Shown: positions 53,879 to 63,561 of the stretch, one piece after another | How the letters are laid out: each line of letters begins with the position of its first letter | Position numbering within the stretch: position 1 is the stretch's first letter | Position numbers and translations under genes: made by a program | NCBI GenBank assembly: GCA_015709495.1 | Contig: CP054189.1 | Location: 1,736,001 to 1,800,000 of the forward strand | From: Chthonomonadaceae bacterium | GTDB lineage: Bacteria; Armatimonadota; Fimbriimonadia; Fimbriimonadales; Fimbriimonadaceae | Direction: 5' to 3' | DNA length: 64,000 nt | Notes under the pieces: model-generated | Database searches by the model: none | Told to the model about the DNA's origin: nothing | What the model saw: the letters and a program-made list of their open reading frames with translations, nothing else

Positions 53879-56167
53879 GTGGCTGTCAAAGCAGCTCGCA
53901 GAGCCGCTTCGAAGGAACGGGTTAGCGCGACGGCTAAGCGCTCGCCGTGGAAACGCCGCGTTAAGCTCGCGGTTTCGTTCCTCTTTATCGCCCTAACCGT
54001 ATCTTTCCTCTACTTCGGATTCCGGTTCTACCGTGAGTTGGAGTGGGCGGCGGGCATCGTTCCCAACCTCGACGAAGAGATTAGCAAGATTTCGACGAAC
54101 CCGAGCGTGATCGTGAGCGCGGACGGAAAGACGCTGTACCGGGTTCAGACGGAGTACCGAAAACCCGCCGACTTCGGCGACATCCCTCAGATCGTCCGAG
54201 ACGCCACCCTTGCGGCCGAGGACCACAGGTTCTATGACCACTCCGGGGTCGATTGGCTCGGGCTTGCGAGGGCCGCGTTCGTGAACGCGAAGGAGGGCCG
54301 AAGCGCCCAAGGCGCGAGCACGATCACGATGCAATTGGCCAAGCGGCTGTACACCGGAACTCAGCGGACGTTCGATCGCAAGCTCAAGGATATGGCGCTT
54401 GCGGTTCAGATCGAAAGATACAGCACGAAGGACCAGATACTCACCACGTACCTGAACCAGGTCTATTACGGTTCTGGCGCGTATGGCGTCCGGGCGGCTG
54501 CGGATGTTTACTTCGGCAAGTCGCTTGACGAGTTGAGTTTGGGCGAAGCCGCGATGCTGGCTCGGATGGTCCGGAGGCCCAGTCACGACAACCCGTTCGA
54601 CGACCTCGATCGGGCGATCCGGAACCGCAACCTCGTGTTGCAGAGGATGCTGGAGTACGGGATGATCGCGCAGGATCAGTATGAGGCCGCCTCCCAGGAG
54701 GAGGTCAAGCTGGCGCCGCGTAGGTTTGGCAGCGGGGCTCGAACCCTTGCTGCGTCGTACTTCACGGACTGGGTGCTGGAGACTCTCAAGAAGGAGTTCC
54801 CGGACCTCGATATCACGAAGGGCGGATACCGCATCGAGACCACGCTCGACCTCGAACTCCAAGAATATGCCGAGAAGCAGGTGGCTGAGGTCATCGAGAA
54901 GTTCCGCAAGCAGAAGCTCACGACCGGAGCGTTCGTCCTGCTCAACGATTCGGGCCAAGTCCTCGCTATGGTCGGGGGGGCGGACTACGACCGGAACCAG
55001 TTCAACGTCATCACGCACGGAGTTCGGCAACCCGGTTCTTCGTTCAAGCCGTTCGTCTACGCCACTGCCTTGTCGTCCGGAGTCATCGACACCCACTCCC
55101 GAATCTCCAATGAGCCGCTGTCAATCGAAGACCCTGTCAAGGGGAGGGTGACCTGGCCCAAAAATGCCAACGGCAAGTACGGCGGTGAGGTGAGCGTCCG
55201 AACGGCGCTGGCTTCTTCGATCAACGTTCCGGCCGCGCGGGTTTGCATCGACGTGGGACCGCAGACGGTGTCCAACTTCGCAAGGGATGTTTTCGGCATC
55301 CGATCCCCGATGGCGCCCGTACCCTCATTGGCGTTGGGTTCGAGTGGCCTCTCACTGATGGAGATGGCAGAGGGGTACAGCGTCTTCATGCTCAAGGGCG
55401 ACCGGCTCCGTCCCTATGGGATCGTGCGAATCGTGGGCCCGGAGGGCGAGGTCGTCAGGTCGTATTCGCCGAAGTTCCAAAGGGGCGTGCTCGACCGCCG
55501 CGTCGCCGAAGCGATGGATGGGTTCTTGAGGGCGGTCATCACCGGCGGCACTGGCACCCGCGCGAGAACGGTGGAGAACGCTCGCGGAAAGACGGGCACG
55601 ACGTCCGACCACAGGGACGCCTGGTTCTGCGGGTACACGAACAGCCTCCTTGGGATCGGCTGGGTTGCGAGTGAGAAGCGGGTCAACGGCCGTTGGGAAT
55701 ACGATCCGATGTCACGAGTTTTCGGCGGACAGGTTACGATCCAGATTTGGGAAGGCGTGATGAAGGAAGCCGTCAAGAAGTACAAGGCACGCGAAGATGT
55801 GCTCCCAGGACCTTCCAGCATCCCGGCATCGGCGGACCCCGATCCGGACCCTGACGAGCCTCCCGTCGACGATGCCGCCGGTCACGGAGAAGACCCACTT
55901 GCCGCTCTGCCCGAAAACCCTGCCGCTGGCGATACGGCTGCCCCGCTTCCAGGTACCTCCGAGCGAGCCACCGACGCGGTGCCCTCGCCGATCGTTCCGG
56001 GCCAATCTGAATCCGGGCCGACCGGCGAACGAAACGCGATTCGCTTGGAAATCTGCGTCGATAGCGGCCTAATCGCCAATCGGTATTGCCCCGAAACGGT
56101 GCGCCGTCGGTTCGACCGAGGCGCCGAACCCCGCAACGTCTGCCCGCTTCACGGCCCCCACCCCTAG
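53879..56167 (+). CDS. Class A penicillin-binding protein (PBP1A type)
   Basis: Bifunctional glycosyltransferase/transpeptidase of 762 residues. A basic N-terminus and one membrane helix (VSFLFIALTVSFLYFGF) anchor it. The GT51 site is AAEDHRFYDHSGVDWLG near residue 105 with ASTITMQLAKRLYTG near 143. The transpeptidase has SSFK in QPGSSFKPF near 383, SIN near 446 and KTG in RGKTGTTSDH near 572. The C-terminal 120 residues are proline- and acid-rich, then end with a cysteine pair segment. GTG 53879 was chosen from the TATACT box and the basic start. PBP2 follows after 3 bases. Confidence 0.95.
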   Translation: MAVKAARRAASKERVSATAKRSPWKRRVKLAVSFLFIALTVSFLYFGFRFYRELEWAAGIVPNLDEEISKISTNPSVIVSADGKTLYRVQTEYRKPADFGDIPQIVRDATLAAEDHRFYDHSGVDWLGLARAAFVNAKEGRSAQGASTITMQLAKRLYTGTQRTFDRKLKDMALAVQIERYSTKDQILTTYLNQVYYGSGAYGVRAAADVYFGKSLDELSLGEAAMLARMVRRPSHDNPFDDLDRAIRNRNLVLQRMLEYGMIAQDQYEAASQEEVKLAPRRFGSGARTLAASYFTDWVLETLKKEFPDLDITKGGYRIETTLDLELQEYAEKQVAEVIEKFRKQKLTTGAFVLLNDSGQVLAMVGGADYDRNQFNVITHGVRQPGSSFKPFVYATALSSGVIDTHSRISNEPLSIEDPVKGRVTWPKNANGKYGGEVSVRTALASSINVPAARVCIDVGPQTVSNFARDVFGIRSPMAPVPSLALGSSGLSLMEMAEGYSVFMLKGDRLRPYGIVRIVGPEGEVVRSYSPKFQRGVLDRRVAEAMDGFLRAVITGGTGTRARTVENARGKTGTTSDHRDAWFCGYTNSLLGIGWVASEKRVNGRWEYDPMSRVFGGQVTIQIWEGVMKEAVKKYKAREDVLPGPSSIPASADPDPDPDEPPVDDAAGHGEDPLAALPENPAAGDTAAPLPGTSERATDAVPSPIVPGQSESGPTGERNAIRLEICVDSGLIANRYCPETVRRRFDRGAEPRNVCPLHGPHP

Positions 56168-56170
56168 TCC

Positions 56171-58021
56171 ATGTCCGTCATCCATGCCCCTCGCGAACAG
56201 GAAGTCGAATGGAGGCACTGGGCGTTGCTTGCGGTCGTGCTCGTGGTGCTCGTGACCCTATTCTTGAAGCTGTGGTACCTGCAGGTCGTCCGGTCCGACG
56301 AACTAGCCTCCAAAGCTGAGTCGTATCGAACCGTCAGCGTCAGCAAGTTGGCGCCGAGGGGACTGGTATTCGACCGCAACCGGAAGTTGCTTGCGGGAGT
56401 CGAACCGAGGATCATCCTGACCGCTGTGCCGGCGCGAGTAAGGAGCGAGCCCTGGGTACTCGATAAAGTCGCGGCGATGCTCGGCGTGCCCGTAGAGGGT
56501 CTCAAGGCGAAGGTGGACGAGGCGCTTTGGCGGCCGTTTCTCCCCGCGCCCCTTTACATCGGGGTTCCCATCGACGTCGCGACAAGGATCGCAGAGTCCG
56601 GAGAGCACCTTCCCGGAATCGGCGTCGAGACGCTGCCTTTGCGAAGCGTGTCCGATCCGGTCGCGTACTCCCACGTGATTGGATATGTGTGGACCCCGAG
56701 CGGTGAGGATGTCGAGAGGCTGGAAGCGTTGGGCGTGGGAGCCCCCGAATACGTGGGCAAGACCGGGATCGAACGAATCTATGAGCTTGAATTGATGGGG
56801 AAGGCTGGCGTCGAGAGGTTGGAAGTCGATGTCCACCGAAGGCCGTTGCGGGTTGCAGGGCGTGACGCGCCTTCGCCGGGTTCGAAGCTCGTCCTTGGGA
56901 TCGACGACGGCTTGCAGGCGCTTGCCGCGCAACTCCTCGAAGGCAAACGGGGCGCTGCGGTCGCCGTCGATCCCGCAACGGGCGAGGTTCTGTGCTTGGT
57001 CAGCAGCCCCGCCTACGATTCGTCGCTGTTCGCAAGCGGAATCTCGAAGGCCGATTGGAGCCGGCTGCAATCCGATCCGAACGTTCCTCTGATGAACCGG
57101 GCTATCGCCGCCCGATACGCGCCAGGATCGACCTTCAAAATCGTCACTACGCTCGCTGCCTATAGGCAGGGCGTTTTCAGCGAGAGCCGAACCACGTTTT
57201 GCCCTGGGTTCTTCAAGCTCGGAAATCAGCAATATCGGTGTCTGGGCAAGCACGGCGCGGTGTCGTATCGGACGGCGATCTCCAAGTCCTGCAATACCTA
57301 CTTTTGCGACCTGGCGCATCGGGCTGGGTACGAAGCCATGATCCAAGCCGCCCTCGACCTGGGGCTGGGCCAACCTACCGGAATCGACCTACCTAGTGAA
57401 TCCAGGGGGCTGGTACCTACGCGCGATTGGCTGCAAAGCTTCGATCCGCCTCGGCCTTGGTATCCCGGCAACACGGTTCTGCTCGGCATCGGCCAGGGAG
57501 AGATCGCGGCGACCCCCATTCAAATGGCGACCCTCCTTTCGCTCGTGGCCAACCGTGGGACGTCGTATAAGCCGCACCTCGTGAAGGCTATTGAGTCGTC
57601 GACCGGGGATCGGAAACTCGTCGCCGTCGAGCCGGAGGTATACCACCGCGTCGAAGCCGACGACAGGCTTTGGGATGCGCTGATCGGGGGCCTGAACGAG
57701 GTGATGTTGAGCGGAACGGCCTCGTACGCAGGGAGAATCGAGGGCCTCAACTGGGCAGGCAAGACCGGCAGCGCAGAGCACCGAAGAGACGAACTGACTC
57801 ACAGTTGGTTTGTGGGCTTTGCACCTGTCGAGTCCCCTCGAATCGCGGTCGCCGTCGTCGTCGAAGCCGCGGGACACGGAAGCGAAGTTGCCGCGCCGAT
57901 CGCGCGTCAGCTTGTGAGCCACTACTTGGGGTTCGACAGGAAGCCTGCCCTGGACGACGCGAATTCGCCAGCCGCCTCGAGGGCTTCCCCTGCTAGCTCC
58001 GGGTCGCCGAACTCTCGATAA
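56171..58021 (+). CDS. mrdA: Class B penicillin-binding protein 2 (transpeptidase)
   Basis: Cell-elongation type transpeptidase of 616 residues. A membrane helix (ALLAVVLVVLVTLFLKLW) is followed by the pedestal region APRGLVFDRNRKLLA near 56. The catalytic motifs are STFK in APGSTFKIVT near 318, SCN in KSCNTYFC near 375 and KTG in WAGKTGSAE near 530. A PBP2 rather than FtsI/PBP3 role is inferred from the pedestal and overall length. The last 30 residues are Ser/Pro/Ala-rich and overlap the end of the opposite gene by 100 bases. It forms a transcription unit with the class A PBP. Confidence 0.93.
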   Translation: MSVIHAPREQEVEWRHWALLAVVLVVLVTLFLKLWYLQVVRSDELASKAESYRTVSVSKLAPRGLVFDRNRKLLAGVEPRIILTAVPARVRSEPWVLDKVAAMLGVPVEGLKAKVDEALWRPFLPAPLYIGVPIDVATRIAESGEHLPGIGVETLPLRSVSDPVAYSHVIGYVWTPSGEDVERLEALGVGAPEYVGKTGIERIYELELMGKAGVERLEVDVHRRPLRVAGRDAPSPGSKLVLGIDDGLQALAAQLLEGKRGAAVAVDPATGEVLCLVSSPAYDSSLFASGISKADWSRLQSDPNVPLMNRAIAARYAPGSTFKIVTTLAAYRQGVFSESRTTFCPGFFKLGNQQYRCLGKHGAVSYRTAISKSCNTYFCDLAHRAGYEAMIQAALDLGLGQPTGIDLPSESRGLVPTRDWLQSFDPPRPWYPGNTVLLGIGQGEIAATPIQMATLLSLVANRGTSYKPHLVKAIESSTGDRKLVAVEPEVYHRVEADDRLWDALIGGLNEVMLSGTASYAGRIEGLNWAGKTGSAEHRRDELTHSWFVGFAPVESPRIAVAVVVEAAGHGSEVAAPIARQLVSHYLGFDRKPALDDANSPAASRASPASSGSPNSR

Positions 58022-60069
58022 GCCGCCGCGAGCAACTGAGCGCAGGTTTCGGCGTCAGAAAGCACCTCAGCCACTTCTTCAGGCGTCATACCGCCGATCC
58101 GGACAGGAGGATCAGCTTCGTTCGCTCGCTTCGCCTCAGGTACGGTCAGAGCAAGGTAGCTCGTGTAGCCTTCGAGCGCGGGCTTCAGCAAGTCGATCTT
58201 TTGCTTCCAGGTCGGAGCTTCTTGGGCGAGGAACATCCGTGCCGCGTAGGTCTCTGTGGGCACCAACTGAGGCAAGGCGCGAACGGTGAAGTAGGGCTTG
58301 CTTTCCACCTCGATCATCGACTGAGCGGTAGCGAGCGCCTCCTCTCGGTTTCCTTGCGACTGATAGAGCTCCAAGAGTTGCTTGAGGGCGAGGAGGTTGT
58401 TCGGGTCCCATTTGAGCGATCGTTTCAGCGAGGTGATCGCTCCCGACGGGTTCTTCGCAGCGAGTTGTTCTCGTGCGAGAGCGCGGAGGTGCTTTGGGGT
58501 CGGGGTCAGTTCAGCGGCCCGTTCGAGAAGCTGCAGACGTTCCTGACTCTGAGGAGTGTAGAGGGCAAGCAGGTAACTCGCCTCGCCGTCTCCAGGAGTC
58601 AGTTCTTGGGCGCTCTTGGCCGCCTTACAGGCGCCGACGACCTCGCCTTCGCTCGCGAGGGTATAGGCAGTCCACTTGCTCGCTTCCGATGCCGCCTGCC
58701 AGATCAGAACGAGCCAGATAGCGGCCGCGAGCCCAGCGCAGATGCGGCGAAGCCCGGCTCCCATCTGCTCCGGCGTAATCCCATCGGCTGCCATCGCTAG
58801 ACCGACTCCCATCAGCAAGAAGAACGAGAACCCGGTGCCGAAGACGTGGAGGTCGCTATCGAACAGCGAGTGAGTGGCGAGGGCGAACACGCCGGCCCAA
58901 ACCCCGATCCTCAGCGACAGATTCTCTCCGGCCAGTCGTCTTGCGCCTCGCCAAACGTCGATGCACCACCTTACGAACAGCGCCAAAAGCGCGAGCAGCC
59001 CGAGCGCCCCGATTTCGACCCCGATCTGAAGGAGCGAGTTGTGCGCCATGTGGGTGGGCGGTACGATTCCGGGCGCGGACGACACGGCGCGGAAGGTCCC
59101 CATCCCGTAGCCGACAGGTTGGGAAGCGATGAGAGCGACGGAGGACTTCCAAAGGAGAAGCCTGAATCCAAAGGACTGGGCTTGCCGACCGCTGGAGTCG
59201 GAAACCCTTTGCATGAGCCCCGATCCACCGGGTTCCGCTGAAGAAGGCGCGCTCCTCGCGGAGAGGGTCACCAGGCTCAGGGCAAGGCCCGCCAGCAGCA
59301 ACGGCGCCAGGGCAGGCTTCCAGCCCGATCGTGCGCCGATCCATACAAGCGATGCGAGCGCGAAGGCAACGACGCCTACCGCAAGGCTGAGCAGCCCTGC
59401 CGTCGACTGCGTGAACATGAGGGCGAGCAGAATCATCAACGAGAGGGCCCATAGAGCCAACGCGACGTGGCGCTTGGCCCGGAGAGCCAAACCGCACCCC
59501 ACGAACACGGCCGGAAGCAGCATTCCCGCTAGAGCATTGGGGTTCACCCACGTGGAAAAGACCCGCCAGGAAGGATCGACGGGCCTCATTTGGCCGTATT
59601 CGATGACGCCCAGAGCCGCCACGATGGCGCAGCCGGAGACAAACGCCGCCAGGACCGCCACCGGTCCTCCCTTGCGGCCCGAGACCGCAACGGCCGTCAA
59701 GAAGGCGATAAGGTAGGTCAGCCATTCTGCTGTTGCAGGAAGCGTATAGGATCGAAAGCTGGAAACTGCAATCGATCCTATCGACAGCACGGCAAGGACG
59801 AGCAGCGGCAACACGAGCCTTCCGAAGGGGATTTGGACAACTTTACGCGTCAAGAGGTGTATCGCAATGGCCAGAATGAGGGGAAGAGAAATCAACGCGT
59901 GAGCCAGTAACGGGGGAAGTCCTTGCGTGAGGACGGAACCCATCATCGATCCGTCCAAGATCATGGCGTCAACGCTGACGTTTCCCCCAAGGATGGGCGC
60001 AAGGAACGCGCTCAGGCAAACGAGTGCCAGCGGGAGGTTCATCGGGTTGGAATGCGAATCCGAGGTCAT
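57922..60069 (-). CDS. O-antigen ligase/polymerase-like membrane protein with TPR tail
   Basis: A 715-residue protein. About ten membrane helices occupy residues 10-480. The Wzy/WaaL signature THMAHNSLLQIGVEIG lies near 350, with STWVNPNALAGMLLPAVF near 170 typical of WaaL. From about 500 a cytoplasmic or periplasmic TPR-like helical tail follows (PKHLRALAREQLAAKNP, NLLALKQLLELYQSQGN). It would join or polymerise surface polysaccharide. ATG 60069 overlaps the upstream glycosyltransferase stop (ATGA), so the genes are coupled. Its 3' end is antisense to the PBP2 end. Confidence 0.88.
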   Translation of the reverse strand: MTSDSHSNPMNLPLALVCLSAFLAPILGGNVSVDAMILDGSMMGSVLTQGLPPLLAHALISLPLILAIAIHLLTRKVVQIPFGRLVLPLLVLAVLSIGSIAVSSFRSYTLPATAEWLTYLIAFLTAVAVSGRKGGPVAVLAAFVSGCAIVAALGVIEYGQMRPVDPSWRVFSTWVNPNALAGMLLPAVFVGCGLALRAKRHVALALWALSLMILLALMFTQSTAGLLSLAVGVVAFALASLVWIGARSGWKPALAPLLLAGLALSLVTLSARSAPSSAEPGGSGLMQRVSDSSGRQAQSFGFRLLLWKSSVALIASQPVGYGMGTFRAVSSAPGIVPPTHMAHNSLLQIGVEIGALGLLALLALFVRWCIDVWRGARRLAGENLSLRIGVWAGVFALATHSLFDSDLHVFGTGFSFFLLMGVGLAMAADGITPEQMGAGLRRICAGLAAAIWLVLIWQAASEASKWTAYTLASEGEVVGACKAAKSAQELTPGDGEASYLLALYTPQSQERLQLLERAAELTPTPKHLRALAREQLAAKNPSGAITSLKRSLKWDPNNLLALKQLLELYQSQGNREEALATAQSMIEVESKPYFTVRALPQLVPTETYAARMFLAQEAPTWKQKIDLLKPALEGYTSYLALTVPEAKRANEADPPVRIGGMTPEEVAEVLSDAETCAQLLAAAYREFGDPELAGEALEAAGEFASSRAGFLSNPK

Positions 60070-60965
60070 TTTCTGAGTTTGCGCATCATTGCGTCGTAGA
60101 GGTTCTTGCCGAGGAAGATCGAGGCCCGAAGCGCAAGCGCTCCGGCGGCACAAAGATACAAGAAAGGACGCCAAAGCAGAAAAACTCGCGGCAGCATCCT
60201 GAGTCGATAGAACCGGAGCATCGAACGATGGAATCGAACGATCATCTGATTGGCGATCCGATCGGTGCTGCGGCCGATTGCGTGAGTGACGACCGAGGTC
60301 GGCAAATACACGATCTCCCAGCCGTTTTCACGGGCTCTCCAGCACCAAGCGACGTCTTCGCAATACATGAAGTACCCCTCATCCATGACCCCCACCGATT
60401 CGATCATCGCCTCGCTGGCGAGCATCGCCGCGCCGGAAACCCAATCGACGGGACGTGGCGCGTCGTGCTCCCAGTCGGTCATGAGGTATTCACGAGTGAA
60501 CCTGTTGTGCGGAAAGAGCTTCCCAAGCGGGGTGTTGCGAAACATTGCGGCGACGGGGTTGGGAAAGCGGCGGCAACTGTACTGCAGCGATCCGTCTGGG
60601 TTCAGTATTTTCGGGCCCACGATTCCGACGCTTGGGTGAGCTTCCACGTATTCGGCCAAAGTTCGCAAGGCGCCGGCGTGGACGTATGCGTCGGAGTTGA
60701 GCAGGAAAGCGTGTTTACCTTTACGATTTCGAATCGCAAGATTGTGCCCTCCCGCAAATCCCAAGTTCACCGATTGCCGCATCAGCCGCACCCAAGGGAA
60801 CTCGCGTTCGACCATTTCAGGCGACCCATCCTCAGAAGCGTTATCGACAACGATCGCTTCGAAGGACGTCTCCGCGCGAACGTCTTCCAGGCTCTGCAGG
60901 CATTTGCGCAGGTCCCCCGCTGTGTTCCAGCTACAGATCGTCACGCTAAGCTCGAAATCCCACAT
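60066..60965 (-). CDS. GT2-family glycosyltransferase, rhamnosyltransferase-like
   Basis: A 299-residue GT-A enzyme. It starts with SVTICSWNTAGDL, then VVDNASEDGS near residue 40, FLLNSDAYV near 87 carrying the metal-binding acids, and CEDVAWCWRARENGW near 210, as in WbbL-type rhamnosyltransferases. A C-terminal hydrophobic segment (VFLLWRPFLYLCAAGALAL) suggests membrane association. Its start overlaps the end of the preceding glycosyltransferase by 20 bases and its stop overlaps the ligase start, so the three form one operon for surface polysaccharide. Confidence 0.93.
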   Translation of the reverse strand: MWDFELSVTICSWNTAGDLRKCLQSLEDVRAETSFEAIVVDNASEDGSPEMVEREFPWVRLMRQSVNLGFAGGHNLAIRNRKGKHAFLLNSDAYVHAGALRTLAEYVEAHPSVGIVGPKILNPDGSLQYSCRRFPNPVAAMFRNTPLGKLFPHNRFTREYLMTDWEHDAPRPVDWVSGAAMLASEAMIESVGVMDEGYFMYCEDVAWCWRARENGWEIVYLPTSVVTHAIGRSTDRIANQMIVRFHRSMLRFYRLRMLPRVFLLWRPFLYLCAAGALALRASIFLGKNLYDAMMRKLRK

Positions 60966-61815
60966 CGTATCCTCGGGCTCGGAGTAGTGCGCCGAGCCAA
61001 ATCAGTGCCGCGACCACCGGAAAGACCATTCGGCTACCCAGGGAACGGCTGTGTTTACGTAGGAACCGAATCAGGCTCCGATGGGATTCCCAGATCATCG
61101 TCTTTCGAACTTGCTTCGTGCTCGCACCGCCGTGATGCAGGATTCTGATGTCCGGCACGTAGAGGCACTTCCCGCCATGTTGCGCGAGGCGAAGCAGCAG
61201 GTCGACCTCATTAAAGAAGATCGGGAACTGCGGGTCGAACGGACGCTGCGGATCGCCGATCGCGCTGACGGCGCTTTGCCGATAGAGCAGGAACGTCCCC
61301 ATCGGCTGAGGGGCGCACTGTTCGGTTTCATAGTCGAACGCGGTGAGCCTGTAGCTATCGAGCAAGCTTCCTGGGAACAACTTGCCGAGTCCAGAGAGGT
61401 CACCGAGAATCCCCCAAATAGTGGGAAACCCGCGCACCGACTTCTGGGTCAGTCCGTCGGGCCCGATGAGTCTGGGCGCAAGAACGGCGCAATCGAGGCT
61501 CGCCTCGAGCTTGGCTACTGCTGCGTCGATCGCTCCTGGCGGGACTTCGGTGTCGGGGTTGAGGGAGAGCCGCCACTCGCCTTGCGCGCGAGACCAGGCT
61601 TCGTTGTTTCCTTCGGCGTATCCGAGGTTCCTGGGAGAGGCCACGAGGGTGACTTGGGGGAACTCGGCGCGAACCATATCTGCGGACCCGTCGCTGGACG
61701 CGTTGTCGACGACGATGACCTCTTGCGGGGACTTGGGAGGGTTCGAAAGAAGCGATTTCAGGCACGCGCGCAAGAGTTCTCGTGTGTTCCAATTGACTAC
61801 GAGAACGCTAACCAT
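60946..61815 (-). CDS. GT2-family glycosyltransferase
   Basis: A 289-residue relative of the adjacent glycosyltransferase. MVSVLVVNWNTRELL is the usual entry, VVDNASSDGSADM lies near residue 36, LSLNPDTEVPPG near 84 carries the DxD-like metal site, and FFNEVDLLLRL near 200 corresponds to the acceptor motif. A C-terminal hydrophobic patch is present. ATG 61815 has TAGGAT ten bases upstream and no strong ribosome site. It is the first gene of the operon. The sugars transferred are unknown. Confidence 0.93.
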   Translation of the reverse strand: MVSVLVVNWNTRELLRACLKSLLSNPPKSPQEVIVVDNASSDGSADMVRAEFPQVTLVASPRNLGYAEGNNEAWSRAQGEWRLSLNPDTEVPPGAIDAAVAKLEASLDCAVLAPRLIGPDGLTQKSVRGFPTIWGILGDLSGLGKLFPGSLLDSYRLTAFDYETEQCAPQPMGTFLLYRQSAVSAIGDPQRPFDPQFPIFFNEVDLLLRLAQHGGKCLYVPDIRILHHGGASTKQVRKTMIWESHRSLIRFLRKHSRSLGSRMVFPVVAALIWLGALLRARGYDVGFRA

Positions 61816-61938
61816 GCCGGAGGCAATCCTACCTGAGCGCGTGATTTTGCGCGTTTCCTGGAAACTTTGCTAGGGGATTCGTTCGTAAGTTCCCATATAG
61901 AAGAAGGCGCTGTCCGAGCGGGTCCGTTGGCCTTGGGG

Positions 61939-61968
61939 TTGACTCTTTTGAATCTGATTCGGTAGGAT
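61939..61968 (+). promoter_or_regulatory. Sigma-70-type promoter of the LysM/NlpC gene
   Basis: TTGACT (61939-61944) and TAGGAT (61963-61968) are 18 bases apart. The leader to ATG 62056 is about 80 nt and contains AGGCA-T7-G-TGCCT, a small T-loop hairpin of uncertain meaning. Confidence 0.55.
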
Positions 61969-62055
61969 AGTGCGGTGCGCCGAACGATCGTGTAGGCATT
62001 TTTTTGTGCCTCCCAACGTTCAGGCGAAGGACGATACGGAGGGGGAAGGACCGGA

Positions 62056-63468
62056 ATGCTGATTGCAATCGCCGCAGGGGTTCTGCTGGCTACGAACATT
62101 TCCACATCGCCGACAACGTATTCCATCAAGGAGGGTGACACGCTTTCTCTGATCGCGGCGCGACACAACGTCACCGTCAATGCCCTCGTCGAGTTCAATC
62201 ATCTGGAGAATCCCCACAAGTTGGCCTTGGGGACCCGAATCAATATCCCGACTCCGAAGAAATCTCCATCCGTTTCGTTGCCGACCGGCAAGTACCGCGT
62301 GTCGGAGGGCGAGAACGACTGGACCATCGCCCGCAAGTTCGGCGCTTCCGTTTCAGAAATCCATCGACTCAACCCCGGCGTGAAGTGGACGAAGCTGCAA
62401 CTCGGGCAGATTCTGAGCGTCCCCACGGTGAAATCGGTCGCAGGCATGGCCCTCGCCAGCGCGAACAAGGCGAAAAAACCTACGAGCTACTCGGTCGTGC
62501 AAGGCGACAACGATTGGATCATCGCGCGAAAGCTGGGGTCGACGCCCTCGAAATTGCGAGCGGCGAATCCCGGAGTCGAATGGACGCGTCTGCAAATCGG
62601 CCAAAAGCTCAACCTTCCGGGCGGTGTGACGGCGGTTTCGCTCAAGAGCCCCGCGATCAACACCCGCCACGCCAAGATCATTCGAGATTCTGTCAACATT
62701 CGCCGAGGGCCCGGCACGCAACACGCTACGGTCACGATCGTAGGCAGTGGAACGCAAGTCACAGTGCTCGACCGGGACGGAGATTGGTATAAGCTCAAGT
62801 TTCCCAAGGGCACGGTCGGCTGGGTGCGTGGGGATATGCTGAAACCCCTCAGCGCCACGGCGGTCGCGCGAAGCTCCTCGACGCGCAACCCACGATCGAT
62901 CGTCGCCAAGTCGGCGAGTTCTGCCAAGCCCGTCGCCTACAACGCCAAAACGGGGAACTCCCTCGTAGACAAGGCCCTTTCGCTTCAGGGAATTCGGTAT
63001 CGGTACGGCGGCATGTCCCGGTCCGGAACGGACTGCTCCGGCTTCACCTCGATGGTCTTCGCCGAGCATGGGATCAAGCTCCCTCGCACGAGCGGCTCAC
63101 AGGCGGGCGCGGGCTCAAAGGTCGACAAGGGTTCGCTCAAGCCGGGCGATCTGGTGTTTTTCAAGACGAGCCGGTCCTCGCGCATCAACCACGTCGGCAT
63201 CTACATCGGCAGCGGGAAGTTCGTCCATGCGAGCAGCGCGAAGGGCCGAGTCCGCACCGACAGCTTGAGCGACGGCTATTATTCGAATCGGTACGTGACG
63301 GCCCGGCGAGTCGCGGGTGGGAGCGTGGCCGCCAAAGAGGAGGCGAAGCCCGCCGCGAAACCCGAATCTGCGGCGACGGACGAGCCTGAGTCCGCATCCA
63401 AGCCGCCAGTCAAGCCTGAAGAGAAGCCCGCTTCGACGGGGATCGGCGCGGACCCGGTGAGCGGCTAG
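62056..63468 (+). CDS. Cell-wall hydrolase with three LysM modules, SH3 and NlpC/P60 domain
   Basis: A 470-residue exported peptidoglycan hydrolase. After the signal segment come LysM 1 (TYSIKEGDTLSLIAARHN, near 22), then LysM 2 and 3 with the variant NDWTIARKFG and NDWIIARKLG, an SH3 module (NIRRGPGTQHATVTIVGSG near 215), and NlpC/P60 with Cys in GTDCSGFTSMVF near 320, His in INHVGIYIG near 377 and HASS near 390. It likely cuts stem peptides. The C-terminus is an Ala/Pro/Lys/Glu tail. ATG 62056 has GGGGAAGGA six bases upstream. Confidence 0.94.
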   Translation: MLIAIAAGVLLATNISTSPTTYSIKEGDTLSLIAARHNVTVNALVEFNHLENPHKLALGTRINIPTPKKSPSVSLPTGKYRVSEGENDWTIARKFGASVSEIHRLNPGVKWTKLQLGQILSVPTVKSVAGMALASANKAKKPTSYSVVQGDNDWIIARKLGSTPSKLRAANPGVEWTRLQIGQKLNLPGGVTAVSLKSPAINTRHAKIIRDSVNIRRGPGTQHATVTIVGSGTQVTVLDRDGDWYKLKFPKGTVGWVRGDMLKPLSATAVARSSSTRNPRSIVAKSASSAKPVAYNAKTGNSLVDKALSLQGIRYRYGGMSRSGTDCSGFTSMVFAEHGIKLPRTSGSQAGAGSKVDKGSLKPGDLVFFKTSRSSRINHVGIYIGSGKFVHASSAKGRVRTDSLSDGYYSNRYVTARRVAGGSVAAKEEAKPAAKPESAATDEPESASKPPVKPEEKPASTGIGADPVSG

Positions 63469-63561
63469 CTTTTCGGTGCGTCTGGGGCGAGGAGGGGCGA
63501 GTCGCTCGGACCTACTGACCTCAACCTGTTCGGGTATCCTTCAAGCTCATCGGAAGCTTCC

